This document shows positions 56,893 through 64,000 of a stretch of DNA of 64,000 bases, one piece after another (position 1 is the first letter of the stretch; each line of letters opens with the position of its first letter). Source of the DNA: Pseudomonas sp. PDM14. Lineage in GTDB: Bacteria > Pseudomonadota > Gammaproteobacteria > Pseudomonadales > Pseudomonadaceae. Made by a program: the position numbers and the translations under genes. The stretch spans positions 2,294,001-2,358,000 of the forward strand of contig NZ_JACVAQ010000001.1 of assembly GCF_014851905.1 (NCBI RefSeq), read 5' to 3'. The notes below the pieces were generated by a model. The model was not told where the DNA came from and ran no database searches. It saw only the letters and a list, made by a program, of their open reading frames with translations.

Positions 56893-57486
56893 ATGTTGGT
56901 GGTTTCCCTGGGCGGCAGCCCGAGTCAGCGTTCGCGTTCGGCGGTATTGCTGGAACACGCGCGGCGCTGGCTGGAGCGGCACGGGATTGAGGTGGTCAGC
57001 TACCAGATCCGCGATTTCTCTGCCGAAGACCTGCTGCACGCACGCTTCGACAGCCCGCAGATCCAGCTGCTGACCCAGCAGATCGCCAGCGCCGACGGCC
57101 TGCTGGTCGCGACACCGGTGTACAAGGCGTCGTTTTCCGGCGCGCTGAAAACCGTACTTGACCTGCTGCCCGAACGGGCCTTGCAGCACAAGGTGGTACT
57201 GCCCATGGCGACCGGCGGCAGCCCGGCGCACATGCTGGCGGTGGACTACGCGCTCAAGCCGGTACTGGCGGCGCTCAAGGCCCAGGATATGCTGCAGGGC
57301 GTGTTCGCCGATGACAGCCAGATCGCCTATGGCGAAGGGTCGACCCCGAGCCAGCTGGCACCGATTCTCGAACAGCGCCTGGGTGATGCCCTGGAGCAGT
57401 TCCTCGGCGCGCTGGCCAGACGCCCGCAACCGCTGGACCCGAACGTATTGAACGACCGGCTGGTGAACGCCCGCTGGAGTATCTGA
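56893..57486 (+). CDS. ssuE: NAD(P)H-dependent FMN reductase SsuE
   Basis: 197 aa flavodoxin-like fold. Starts [20 protein letters not shown], with the phosphate-binding [10 protein letters not shown] loop and [20 protein letters not shown]. Reduces FMN to FMNH2 for SsuD. AAGGA precedes the ATG and the gene starts 9 bases after lsfA. A 168-base gap follows with no gene; it contains GCGGGTGAAG...GATCACCCGC-type pairing but no clear terminator. Confidence 0.93.
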   Translation: MLVVSLGGSPSQRSRSAVLLEHARRWLERHGIEVVSYQIRDFSAEDLLHARFDSPQIQLLTQQIASADGLLVATPVYKASFSGALKTVLDLLPERALQHKVVLPMATGGSPAHMLAVDYALKPVLAALKAQDMLQGVFADDSQIAYGEGSTPSQLAPILEQRLGDALEQFLGALARRPQPLDPNVLNDRLVNARWSI

Positions 57487-57654
57487 AGAACCACGAACAC
57501 GCGTAGAAACCTGTGTGCCGGTGATCGAGCGGGTGAAGCAACACCCCGGATCACCCGCCCGCCGGGCCGATAAAAAACAGAAACACCCGCCTTACTCGCC
57601 CGCCAACGGGCAAGCAGGTAGCCAACCAAGACACCCACTGCAAAGGAGAGCGCC

Positions 57655-58638
57655 ATGCGCACTATTACTTTGCGTCGGAGCCTGGTCGCCCTGCTTGCAG
57701 CGGCCATCAGCTTTGGCGCCATCACTCAAGCTCAAGCTGCTTCTCAGGATAAGAGCGTCCTGCGTATCGGTTATCAGAAATACGGCACGCTGGTGCTGCT
57801 CAAGGCCAAGGGCACGCTGGAGAAGCGCCTGGCCGAGCAGGGCGTCGACGTGAAATGGACCGAATTCCCCGGCGGCCCGCAGCTGCTCGAAGGCCTCAAC
57901 GTCGGCTCCGTGGACTTCGGCGTGACCGGCGAAACCCCGCCGGTGTTTGCCCAGGCCGCCGGTGCCGACCTGCTTTACGTGGCCCACGAGCCGCCAGCCC
58001 CGACCGGTGAGGCGATCCTCGTGCCGAAGGATTCGCCGATCAAGAACGTCGCCGAGCTCAAAGGCAAGAAAGTCGCCCTGAACAAAGGCTCCAACGTGCA
58101 CTACCTGCTGGTGCGCGCCCTGGAAGACGCCGGCCTGAAGTACAGCGACATCCAGCCCGTGTACCTGCCGCCAGCCGATGCCCGCGCCGCTTTCGAGCGT
58201 GGCAGCGTCGACGCCTGGGTCATCTGGGACCCCTTCCAGTCCGCCGCCGAACATCAACTGCAGGCCCGCAGCCTGCGTGATGGCAGCGGCCTGGTCGACA
58301 ACCACCAGTTCTACCTGGCCACCCGTCCCTACGCCGAGAAGAACCCGCAGGTGATCGGCGTGCTGGTCGAGGAAATCCGCGGCGTTGGCGAGTGGGTCAA
58401 GGGCAACCTCGACGAAGCCACCAGCCAGGTCGCTCCATTGATCGGCCTGTCGCCGGAAATCACCCGCCAGGCCGTCGAGCGCCAGGGTTACGGCGCGCAG
58501 TTCATCACCCCGGAGGTGATCACCGCGCAGCAGAAGATCGCCGACACCTTCACCGACCTCAAGCTGATCCCCAAGAAGCTCAGCATCAAGGACGTGATCT
58601 GGACTCCGCCGGCTGCCGCCAAGGTCGCCCAGCAGTAA
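57655..58638 (+). CDS. ssuA: Aliphatic sulfonate-binding protein SsuA
   Basis: 327 aa, signal peptide (LVALLAAAISFGAITQAQA). Mature part begins with SQDKSVLRIGYQKYGTLVLL and includes VAELKGKKVALNKGSNVHYL and ARAAFERGSVDAWVIWDPFQ. Periplasmic receptor for alkanesulfonates. AAAGGAG precedes the ATG. A strong hairpin directly after the stop separates it from ssuD. Similar to the orphan copy at 49147-50124. Confidence 0.94.
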   Translation: MRTITLRRSLVALLAAAISFGAITQAQAASQDKSVLRIGYQKYGTLVLLKAKGTLEKRLAEQGVDVKWTEFPGGPQLLEGLNVGSVDFGVTGETPPVFAQAAGADLLYVAHEPPAPTGEAILVPKDSPIKNVAELKGKKVALNKGSNVHYLLVRALEDAGLKYSDIQPVYLPPADARAAFERGSVDAWVIWDPFQSAAEHQLQARSLRDGSGLVDNHQFYLATRPYAEKNPQVIGVLVEEIRGVGEWVKGNLDEATSQVAPLIGLSPEITRQAVERQGYGAQFITPEVITAQQKIADTFTDLKLIPKKLSIKDVIWTPPAAAKVAQQ

Positions 58639-58644
58639 GCCCCA

Positions 58645-58668
58645 CGCCGCGGCTTGCGGGCCGCGGCG
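58645..58668 (+). repeat. Hairpin between ssuA and ssuD
   Basis: CGCCGCGG-CTTGCGGG-CCGCGGCG, 8-bp perfect GC-only stem, no U-tract. Probably stabilises ssuA mRNA or partly attenuates transcription. Confidence 0.65.
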
Positions 58669-58697
58669 CCACCGATTTCATCTAAGGAGACCACTCC

Positions 58698-59846
58698 ATG
58701 AGCCTCAACATCTTCTGGTTCCTGCCAACCCACGGCGACGGCAAGTACCTCGGCACCAGCGAAGGCGCGCGCGCCGTCGACCACGGCTACCTGACCCAGG
58801 TGGCCCAGGCCGCCGACCGTCTCGGCTTCGGCGGCGTGCTGATCCCCACCGGGCGTTCCTGCGAGGACTCCTGGCTGGTGGCCGCTTCGCTGATCCCGGC
58901 GACGCAGAACCTGAAGTTCCTGGTCGCGCTGCGCCCGGGGATCATTTCGCCCACCGTGGCCGCGCGCCAGGCGGCGACCCTGGACCGCCTGTCCAACGGC
59001 CGCGCACTGTTCAACCTGGTCACCGGGGGTGATCCGGACGAGTTGGCTGGCGATGGCCTGCACCTGTCGCACGAGGAGCGTTACGAGGCCTCCGTCGAAT
59101 TCACCCGCATCTGGCGCCGCGTGCTGGAGGGCGAGACCGTCGACTACGACGGCAAGCACCTGCAGGTGAAGGGCGCCAAGCTGCTTTATCCGCCGATCCA
59201 GCAGCCGCGTCCGCCGCTGTACTTCGGTGGATCTTCCGAAGCCGCCCAGGACCTGGCCGCCGAGCAGGTCGAGCTGTACCTGACCTGGGGCGAGCCGCCA
59301 GCCGCGGTGGCCGAAAAGATCGCCGCCGTGCGCGAGAAGGCTGCGGCTCAGGGCCGCGAAGTGCGCTTCGGCATTCGCCTGCACGTGATTGTGCGTGAGA
59401 CCAACGAGGAAGCCTGGGCCGCCGCCGATCGCCTGATCAGCCACCTGGACCAGGACACCATCGACCGCGCCCAGGCCTCCCTGGCGCGCTTCGACTCGGT
59501 CGGCCAGCAGCGCATGGCAGCCCTGCACGGCGGCAAGAAGGACAACCTGGAAGTCTCGCCGAACCTCTGGGCCGGCGTCGGCCTGGTGCGTGGCGGTGCC
59601 GGCACCGCGCTGGTCGGCGATGGCCCGACTGTGGCCGCGCGAGTGAAGGAGTACGCCGAACTCGGCATCGACACCTTCATCTTCTCCGGCTACCCGCACC
59701 TGGAAGAGTCGTACCGCGTCGCCGAGCTGCTGTTCCCGCACCTCGATGTCGCTCAACCGGAGCGCCCGGCGAGCCGCGGCTACGTCAGCCCGTTCGGCGA
59801 GATGATTTCCAGCGACATTCTGCCCAAGGCCGCCTCGGCGAGCTGA
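58698..59846 (+). CDS. ssuD: FMNH2-dependent alkanesulfonate monooxygenase
   Basis: 382 aa, bacterial luciferase-like TIM barrel. [20 protein letters not shown] is the canonical start. Conserved Cys55 in [41 protein letters not shown] and the C-terminal [20 protein letters not shown]. With FMNH2 and O2 it cleaves alkanesulfonates to an aldehyde and sulfite. AAGGAG lies before the ATG. Confidence 0.96.
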   Translation: MSLNIFWFLPTHGDGKYLGTSEGARAVDHGYLTQVAQAADRLGFGGVLIPTGRSCEDSWLVAASLIPATQNLKFLVALRPGIISPTVAARQAATLDRLSNGRALFNLVTGGDPDELAGDGLHLSHEERYEASVEFTRIWRRVLEGETVDYDGKHLQVKGAKLLYPPIQQPRPPLYFGGSSEAAQDLAAEQVELYLTWGEPPAAVAEKIAAVREKAAAQGREVRFGIRLHVIVRETNEEAWAAADRLISHLDQDTIDRAQASLARFDSVGQQRMAALHGGKKDNLEVSPNLWAGVGLVRGGAGTALVGDGPTVAARVKEYAELGIDTFIFSGYPHLEESYRVAELLFPHLDVAQPERPASRGYVSPFGEMISSDILPKAASAS

Positions 59847-60006
59847 GCAGCAGACCCCGCCTGCACGCCGTGCTGCCATCGCGCAGCCGGCCTGCGCGGC
59901 GGCATTACATGAGAGGCCGGTGCGCCATTCGCGCCGGCTGGGCAGGGCACCGCACAACGGCGCCTACCCCGCTTCAGCAACGTACAGGAAGAAGGAAGCG
60001 TTGAGC

Positions 60007-60801
60007 ATGACGACGCAAACGCTACACAAGATTGCCCTGCGGCTGGCGCCCTGGGCGCTGCCCGTGGCTCTGCTGGCGGCCTGGCAGATCGCCGTGGTTG
60101 CCGGGCTGCTGTCCACGCGCATTCTGCCCGCGCCGAGTGCGGTGATCGAGGCCGGCTGGACACTGCTGCAGAGCGGTGAGATCTGGACGCACCTGGCCAT
60201 CAGCGGCTGGCGTGCCGGGATCGGTTTCGCCATCGGCGGTGGCATCGGCCTGGCCCTGGGTTTCATCACCGGCCTGTCGAAATGGGGCGAGCGCCTGCTC
60301 GACAGTTCGGTGCAGATGATCCGCAACGTGCCGCACCTGGCGTTGATCCCGCTGGTGATCCTGTGGTTCGGCATCGACGAGAGCGCGAAGATCTTCCTGG
60401 TCGCTCTCGGCACGCTGTTCCCGATCTACCTCAACACCTACCACGGCATCCGCAACGTCGACCCGGCGCTGGTGGAGATGGCACGCAGCTACGGCCTGTC
60501 CGGCTTCGGCCTGTTCTGGCAGGTCATCCTGCCCGGCGCGCTGCCGTCGATCCTGGTCGGTGTGCGCTTCGCCCTCGGCTTCATGTGGCTGACCCTGATC
60601 GTCGCGGAAACCATTTCCGCCAGCGCCGGCATCGGCTACCTGGCAATGAACGCCCGTGAATTCCTGCAGACCGATGTGGTGGTTCTGGCGATTCTGCTCT
60701 ACGCGGTACTCGGCAAGCTGGCGGATGTCGCCGCCCGAGGCCTGGAACGTGTGTGGCTGCGCTGGCACCCGGCTTACCAGGCCAAGGCAGGTGCGCAATG
60801 A
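60007..60801 (+). CDS. ssuC: Aliphatic sulfonate ABC transporter permease SsuC
   Basis: 264 aa from ATG 60007 ([20 protein letters not shown]); the frame opens further upstream with unlikely sequence. Six helices; EAA-loop [27 protein letters not shown] precedes. It follows ssuD after 160 bases with no gene. Stop overlaps the ssuB start (ATGA). Confidence 0.94.
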   Translation: MTTQTLHKIALRLAPWALPVALLAAWQIAVVAGLLSTRILPAPSAVIEAGWTLLQSGEIWTHLAISGWRAGIGFAIGGGIGLALGFITGLSKWGERLLDSSVQMIRNVPHLALIPLVILWFGIDESAKIFLVALGTLFPIYLNTYHGIRNVDPALVEMARSYGLSGFGLFWQVILPGALPSILVGVRFALGFMWLTLIVAETISASAGIGYLAMNAREFLQTDVVVLAILLYAVLGKLADVAARGLERVWLRWHPAYQAKAGAQ

Positions 60802-61598
60802 CCGCCCTGCATACGCTCAAGCGCGGGATTCCGCTGGGCATCGACGCGATCCACAAATCCTTCGGCGAACGCCGTGTGCTGCAGAACATCGACCTGCATG
60901 TGCCGGCCGGGCAGTTCGTGGCCATCGTCGGCCGCAGTGGCTGCGGCAAGAGCACCTTGCTGCGCCTGCTGGCCGGTCTCGACCAGCCCAGTGCCGGTCA
61001 GCTGCAGGCGGGCAATGGCCCGCTCAGCGCCGCCCGCGAAGACACCCGCCTGATGTTTCAGGATGCGCGTCTGCTGCCGTGGAAGCGGGTGATCGACAAC
61101 GTCGGCCTGGGCCTCACCGGTAACTGGCGCGAGCGCGCCCTCGATGCCCTGCAGGCCGTCGGCCTGGCCGACCGCGCCAATGAGTGGCCGGCTGCGCTGT
61201 CCGGCGGACAGAAGCAGCGCGTGGCCCTGGCCCGTGCGCTGATCCACCAGCCGCGCCTGCTGCTGCTCGACGAGCCGCTCGGCGCACTGGATGCGCTGAC
61301 CCGCATCGAGATGCAGCAACTGATCGAGCGCCTGTGGCAACAGCATGGTTTCACCGTGCTGCTGGTCACCCACGACGTCAGCGAGGCCGTGGCCATCGCC
61401 GACCGGGTGATCCTCATCGAGGACGGCGAAATCGGCCTGGACCTCGCCGTCGAGCTGCCACGTCCACGCAACCGTGGCTCGGCACGCCTGGCCGCGCTGG
61501 AAGCCGAAGTGCTCAACCGTGTGCTGGCGCTGCCCGAATTGCCGCCTCAGCCGGAACCCAGTTCACCCCTGCCCACGCAATTGCGCTGGGCCCTGTAA
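60798..61598 (+). CDS. ssuB: Aliphatic sulfonate ABC transporter ATP-binding protein SsuB
   Basis: 266 aa from the ATG that overlaps the ssuC stop. Walker [11 protein letters not shown]-loop [11 protein letters not shown], signature [15 protein letters not shown], Walker [15 protein letters not shown]-loop [10 protein letters not shown]. The last 25 residues are Pro-rich and variable. Energises SsuC. Confidence 0.95.
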   Translation: MTALHTLKRGIPLGIDAIHKSFGERRVLQNIDLHVPAGQFVAIVGRSGCGKSTLLRLLAGLDQPSAGQLQAGNGPLSAAREDTRLMFQDARLLPWKRVIDNVGLGLTGNWRERALDALQAVGLADRANEWPAALSGGQKQRVALARALIHQPRLLLLDEPLGALDALTRIEMQQLIERLWQQHGFTVLLVTHDVSEAVAIADRVILIEDGEIGLDLAVELPRPRNRGSARLAALEAEVLNRVLALPELPPQPEPSSPLPTQLRWAL

Positions 61599-61636
61599 CC
61601 CCAACGACTTCATCCCCCGTCCCAAGGAGCACCACC

Positions 61637-61852
61637 ATGACCATCAAAGCCATCAACGTTCGCAACCAGTTCAAAGGCACCATCAAGGAAATCGTCGAAG
61701 GCGACGTACTCTCGGAAATCGACGTGCAGACCGCCGCCGGCATCGTCACTTCGGTGATCACCACCCGTTCCGTGCGCGAGCTGGAACTGGGCGTGGGCAG
61801 CGAAGTGATCGCCTTCGTGAAATCCACCGAGGTATCGATCGCCAAGCTCTGA
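61637..61852 (+). CDS. ssuF: Molybdopterin-binding-like (TOBE) protein SsuF
   Basis: 71 aa: begins MTIKAINVRNQFKGTIKEIV and ends GSEVIAFVKSTEVSIAKL, a single TOBE/Mop domain. In P. putida the sixth gene of ssuEADCBF encodes this protein and is needed for sulfonate use, though its ligand (an oxyanion is suggested by the fold) is unproven. CAAGGAG lies before the ATG. Last gene of the operon; no clear terminator in the 248 bases that follow. Confidence 0.9.
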   Translation: MTIKAINVRNQFKGTIKEIVEGDVLSEIDVQTAAGIVTSVITTRSVRELELGVGSEVIAFVKSTEVSIAKL

Positions 61853-62100
61853 GCACGTCCGCAGATTCGCCTCGACGCATTGTGTGGAGGCGTTACTGAC
61901 AGGCGCGGATGTCGTACGCGACGGGGAGTGCGGATTTGCCGGCAGCTCCTGATTCCTGCTCGCCGCTGCAGCAGCGGCGGTTGGCAGGCGTCCGTTCGGC
62001 GAGATCGACGCGTCAGCGCTGACGCAGCGCTGTCCGGCGAGAGGCGCCACGCACGCGCCAAGGTGCGCTCTGTTTCCTGCAAACCAGCATGGCTCAGCGC

Positions 62101-62568
62101 TTACAGCGGCTTGGCCACCATCAGCCAGAAAATCACGATGAAGGCGAGAAACGCCGGCCAGCCCAGGGCAAACCACAGGCGCATGTAGCGCTGTGCCTGC
62201 TCGGGTAGCGGCGTGTCGTCGCGCAGGGCCTGGGCGGCCATGTCGCGCACGCGGATCTGTAGCCACAGCACCGGCAGCCAGCACAGGCCGGCGAACAGGT
62301 ACAGGCCGACGCTCCACAGCAACCACAGTTGATTCAGCGGCCAGCCGGCCAGCTTGGCCAGGGCCAGGCCGCTGAGTGGCTGGAACACCGCGGTGGTGGC
62401 GATGAACAGCCAGTCGGCGGTCACCAGATGGCGGAAGGTCACACTGATCGCCTGCAGGTTGCCGCTGCGCCAGGCGCGCAGGGCGTAGTACGCCGAGCCC
62501 AGGCCGGTGCCGAACAGCAGCGTCGACGACAGGATGTGCAGGGTCTTGAGCAGCAGGTACAGGCTCAT
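62101..62568 (-). CDS. DUF2269-family membrane protein (copy 1)
   Basis: 155 aa, four hydrophobic helices; starts MSLYLLLKTLHILSSTLLFG and contains GLGSAYYALRAWRSG and LALAKLAGWPLNQLWLLWSV. DUF2269 are small inner-membrane proteins of unknown function with a conserved His in the first helix. Located 39 bases after a second DUF2269-like gene on the same strand, so a two-gene operon. Confidence 0.87.
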   Translation of the reverse strand: MSLYLLLKTLHILSSTLLFGTGLGSAYYALRAWRSGNLQAISVTFRHLVTADWLFIATTAVFQPLSGLALAKLAGWPLNQLWLLWSVGLYLFAGLCWLPVLWLQIRVRDMAAQALRDDTPLPEQAQRYMRLWFALGWPAFLAFIVIFWLMVAKPL

Positions 62569-62607
62569 GCCTGGCCCGCCTGCGGGCAGCGAGGGGTCAT
62601 GCGTGCA

Positions 62608-63048
62608 TCAGACCGGCTTGGCGCCCATCAGGGCGAAGATCGCCAGCAGGATGACCAGGATCAGCCCGGCGTAGGCGGCGATGAAGCCCAGCAGGCGCGT
62701 GGGGGCGGGGCTGTCGCCGAGCGCCTGCCAGGCACGCAGACGGCCGGCCAGCAGCAGGCCGAAGATGCCCAGCGGAATCAGCAGGATGGCGCTCAGCAGC
62801 AGCCACAACTGACCCAGCGGCCAGCCGGCGAGGTGCGCCAGCCACCAGCCGCTGAAGGGCATGCTCACGGCCAGTACCGCGAGGGCCGGCAGGCTGATGC
62901 AGCGGGTGCGCTGCAGCTTGCGTTGCAACACGGCGGCGTCGCCCTTGCGCCGGGCCTTCCACAGCATCACCGCGTGGACGATCAGGCCCAGTGGCAGCAG
63001 CACGGCAACCAGGCTGTGGATGATCTTCAGAAGCAGGTAGTGATCCAT
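62608..63048 (-). CDS. DUF2269-family membrane protein (copy 2)
   Basis: 146 aa, four hydrophobic helices; MDHYLLLKIIHSLVAVLLPL and LAHLAGWPLGQLWLLLSAIL align with the neighbouring copy, and both end in MxAKPx. Thus the two are diverged duplicates, possibly forming a heteromeric membrane complex. Function unknown. Located 50 bases downstream of ilvA. Confidence 0.85.
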   Translation of the reverse strand: MDHYLLLKIIHSLVAVLLPLGLIVHAVMLWKARRKGDAAVLQRKLQRTRCISLPALAVLAVSMPFSGWWLAHLAGWPLGQLWLLLSAILLIPLGIFGLLLAGRLRAWQALGDSPAPTRLLGFIAAYAGLILVILLAIFALMGAKPV

Positions 63049-63098
63049 CTAGTTGGAGTCCTTGTCGGCATCACGGCTGATGCGGGTTCGCCCTCGGT

Positions 63099-64000
63099 TC
63101 AGCCGAGGAACAGGCGGTATGCCGGGTTATCGGTTTCGTCCCAGTACGGGTAGCCGATGCCTTCCAGCGCGGCCGGCACCAGGTGGCGTTCATCATCCGG
63201 GACCTGCAGGGCGGCGAGTACGCGACCGTCCGCCGCACCGTGGTTGCGGTAGTGAAACATGGTGATGTTCCAGTGTCCGCCCAGCTTGTTGAGGAAGTTG
63301 AACAGCGCGCCCGGGCGTTCGGGGAACTCGAAACGCAGCACCATCTCGCCGTTGACCCGCGCCGAGTGGCCACCAACCATGTGGCGGATGTGCAGCTTGG
63401 CCAGCTCGTTGTCGGTCAGGTCGAGCACCGGGAAACCCTGCTCGCGCAGGCTTTCCACCAGCACGGCACGCGGGTCGCTTTCCGGGTGGGTCTGCACGCC
63501 GACGAAGATGTGCGCTTCCTGGTCGGTGTGGTAACGGTAGTTGAACTCGGTGATCTGGCGCTTGCCGATGGCCTCGCAGAAGGCCTTGAAGCTGCCCGGC
63601 TGCTCGGGGATGGTCACGGCGATGATTGCCTCGCGCTTTTCACCCAGTTCGGCACGCTCGGCGACATGGCGCAGGCGGTCGAAGTTGACGTTGGCGCCCG
63701 AGTCGATGCCGACCAGCACCTGGCTGCTCACGCCCTCGCGCTCGACGTACTTCTTGATTCCGGCCACGGCCAGGGCGCCGGCCGGCTCGGTGATCGAACG
63801 GGTGTCGTCGTAGATGTCCTTGATCGCCGCGCAGATCTCGTCGGTGCTGACGGTGATCACTTCGTCGACGTAATCCTTGCAGATGTCGAAGGTGTGCTGG
63901 CCGATCTGCGCCACGGCCACGCCGTCGGCGAACAGCCCCACGGTCGGCAGCACCACGCGCTCACCGGCAGCCATGGCGGCCTGCAGGCAGTTGGAGTCGT
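63099..64000 (-). CDS. ilvA: Biosynthetic threonine ammonia-lyase, C-terminal part
   Basis: About 300 residues visible; the N terminus and start are beyond the window edge. The catalytic PLP domain end (DSNCLQAAMAAGERVVLPTV; GVAVAQIGQHTFDICKDYVD) is followed by two ACT-like regulatory modules (AIIAVTIPEQPGSFKAFCEA; MVLRFEFPERPGALFNFLNK). Two modules identify the long, isoleucine-regulated biosynthetic enzyme that converts threonine to 2-oxobutanoate, the first step to isoleucine. Confidence 0.95.
   Translation of the reverse strand, partial: DSNCLQAAMAAGERVVLPTVGLFADGVAVAQIGQHTFDICKDYVDEVITVSTDEICAAIKDIYDDTRSITEPAGALAVAGIKKYVEREGVSSQVLVGIDSGANVNFDRLRHVAERAELGEKREAIIAVTIPEQPGSFKAFCEAIGKRQITEFNYRYHTDQEAHIFVGVQTHPESDPRAVLVESLREQGFPVLDLTDNELAKLHIRHMVGGHSARVNGEMVLRFEFPERPGALFNFLNKLGGHWNITMFHYRNHGAADGRVLAALQVPDDERHLVPAALEGIGYPYWDETDNPAYRLFLG

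Overview
The window is a compact, GC-rich bacterial chromosome segment with no phage, transposase, rRNA or CRISPR content. Gene content points to Pseudomonas (Gammaproteobacteria): a three-subunit pntAA-pntAB-pntB transhydrogenase, gcdR/gcdH/gcdG, gabD-gabT, oscA-sbp-cysTWA, lsfA-ssuEADCBF, an OprD-family porin and paired DUF2388 proteins. Species cannot be fixed from sequence alone. The parts resemble, from memory, the P. aeruginosa PA0180-PA0290 and PA3440-PA3450 neighbourhoods brought together.

Layout. 0-7 kb: end of an OmpA-like gene, a TPR protein, a TerC membrane protein, a CitMHS citrate transporter, a GFA-fold protein, and a DUF4105 / DUF2388 / DUF2388 group. 7-10 kb: the pnt operon. 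10.5-14.2 kb: gcdR divergent from gcdH-gcdG (glutarate catabolism). 14.3-21.9 kb: an MFS transporter, DUF1302 and DUF1329 envelope proteins and a giant MalT-type LuxR regulator. 22-26.5 kb: a secreted alpha/beta hydrolase, tRNA-Arg(CCG), and a desaturase / flavodoxin-fold reductase / rubredoxin operon divergent from an AraC regulator. 26.8-29.9 kb: gabD-gabT (probably davD-davT, which feed glutarate to gcdG/gcdH). 30-38.6 kb: REC-HDOD protein, DsbA-fold isomerase, SDR with divergent TetR, a frameshifted 7TM-PAS-GGDEF-EAL gene, a Crp/Fnr regulator, a DUF962 protein and an exported unknown.

38.8-61.9 kb is a nearly continuous sulfur-acquisition region. It contains oscA-sbp-cysT-cysW-cysA (sulfate uptake), a PAS-GGDEF cyclase, a small hydrolase, an AAA+ sigma54-activator relative, a TPR protein, a GST, an SfnB-like flavin monooxygenase with its own SsuA-like binding protein, an OprD porin with an ats/ssu-type ABC transporter, a second sulfate-binding protein, and lsfA-ssuE-ssuA-ssuD-ssuC-ssuB-ssuF for alkanesulfonate uptake and FMNH2-dependent desulfonation. 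Its promoter regions are unusually AT-rich and share TTATTCTT / AAGAATAA elements, a plausible common sulfur-starvation operator.

The least explained structure is a ~267 bp three-armed palindrome between cysW and cysA that overlaps the cysA ribosome-binding site. The window ends with two DUF2269 membrane proteins and the C-terminal part of ilvA.
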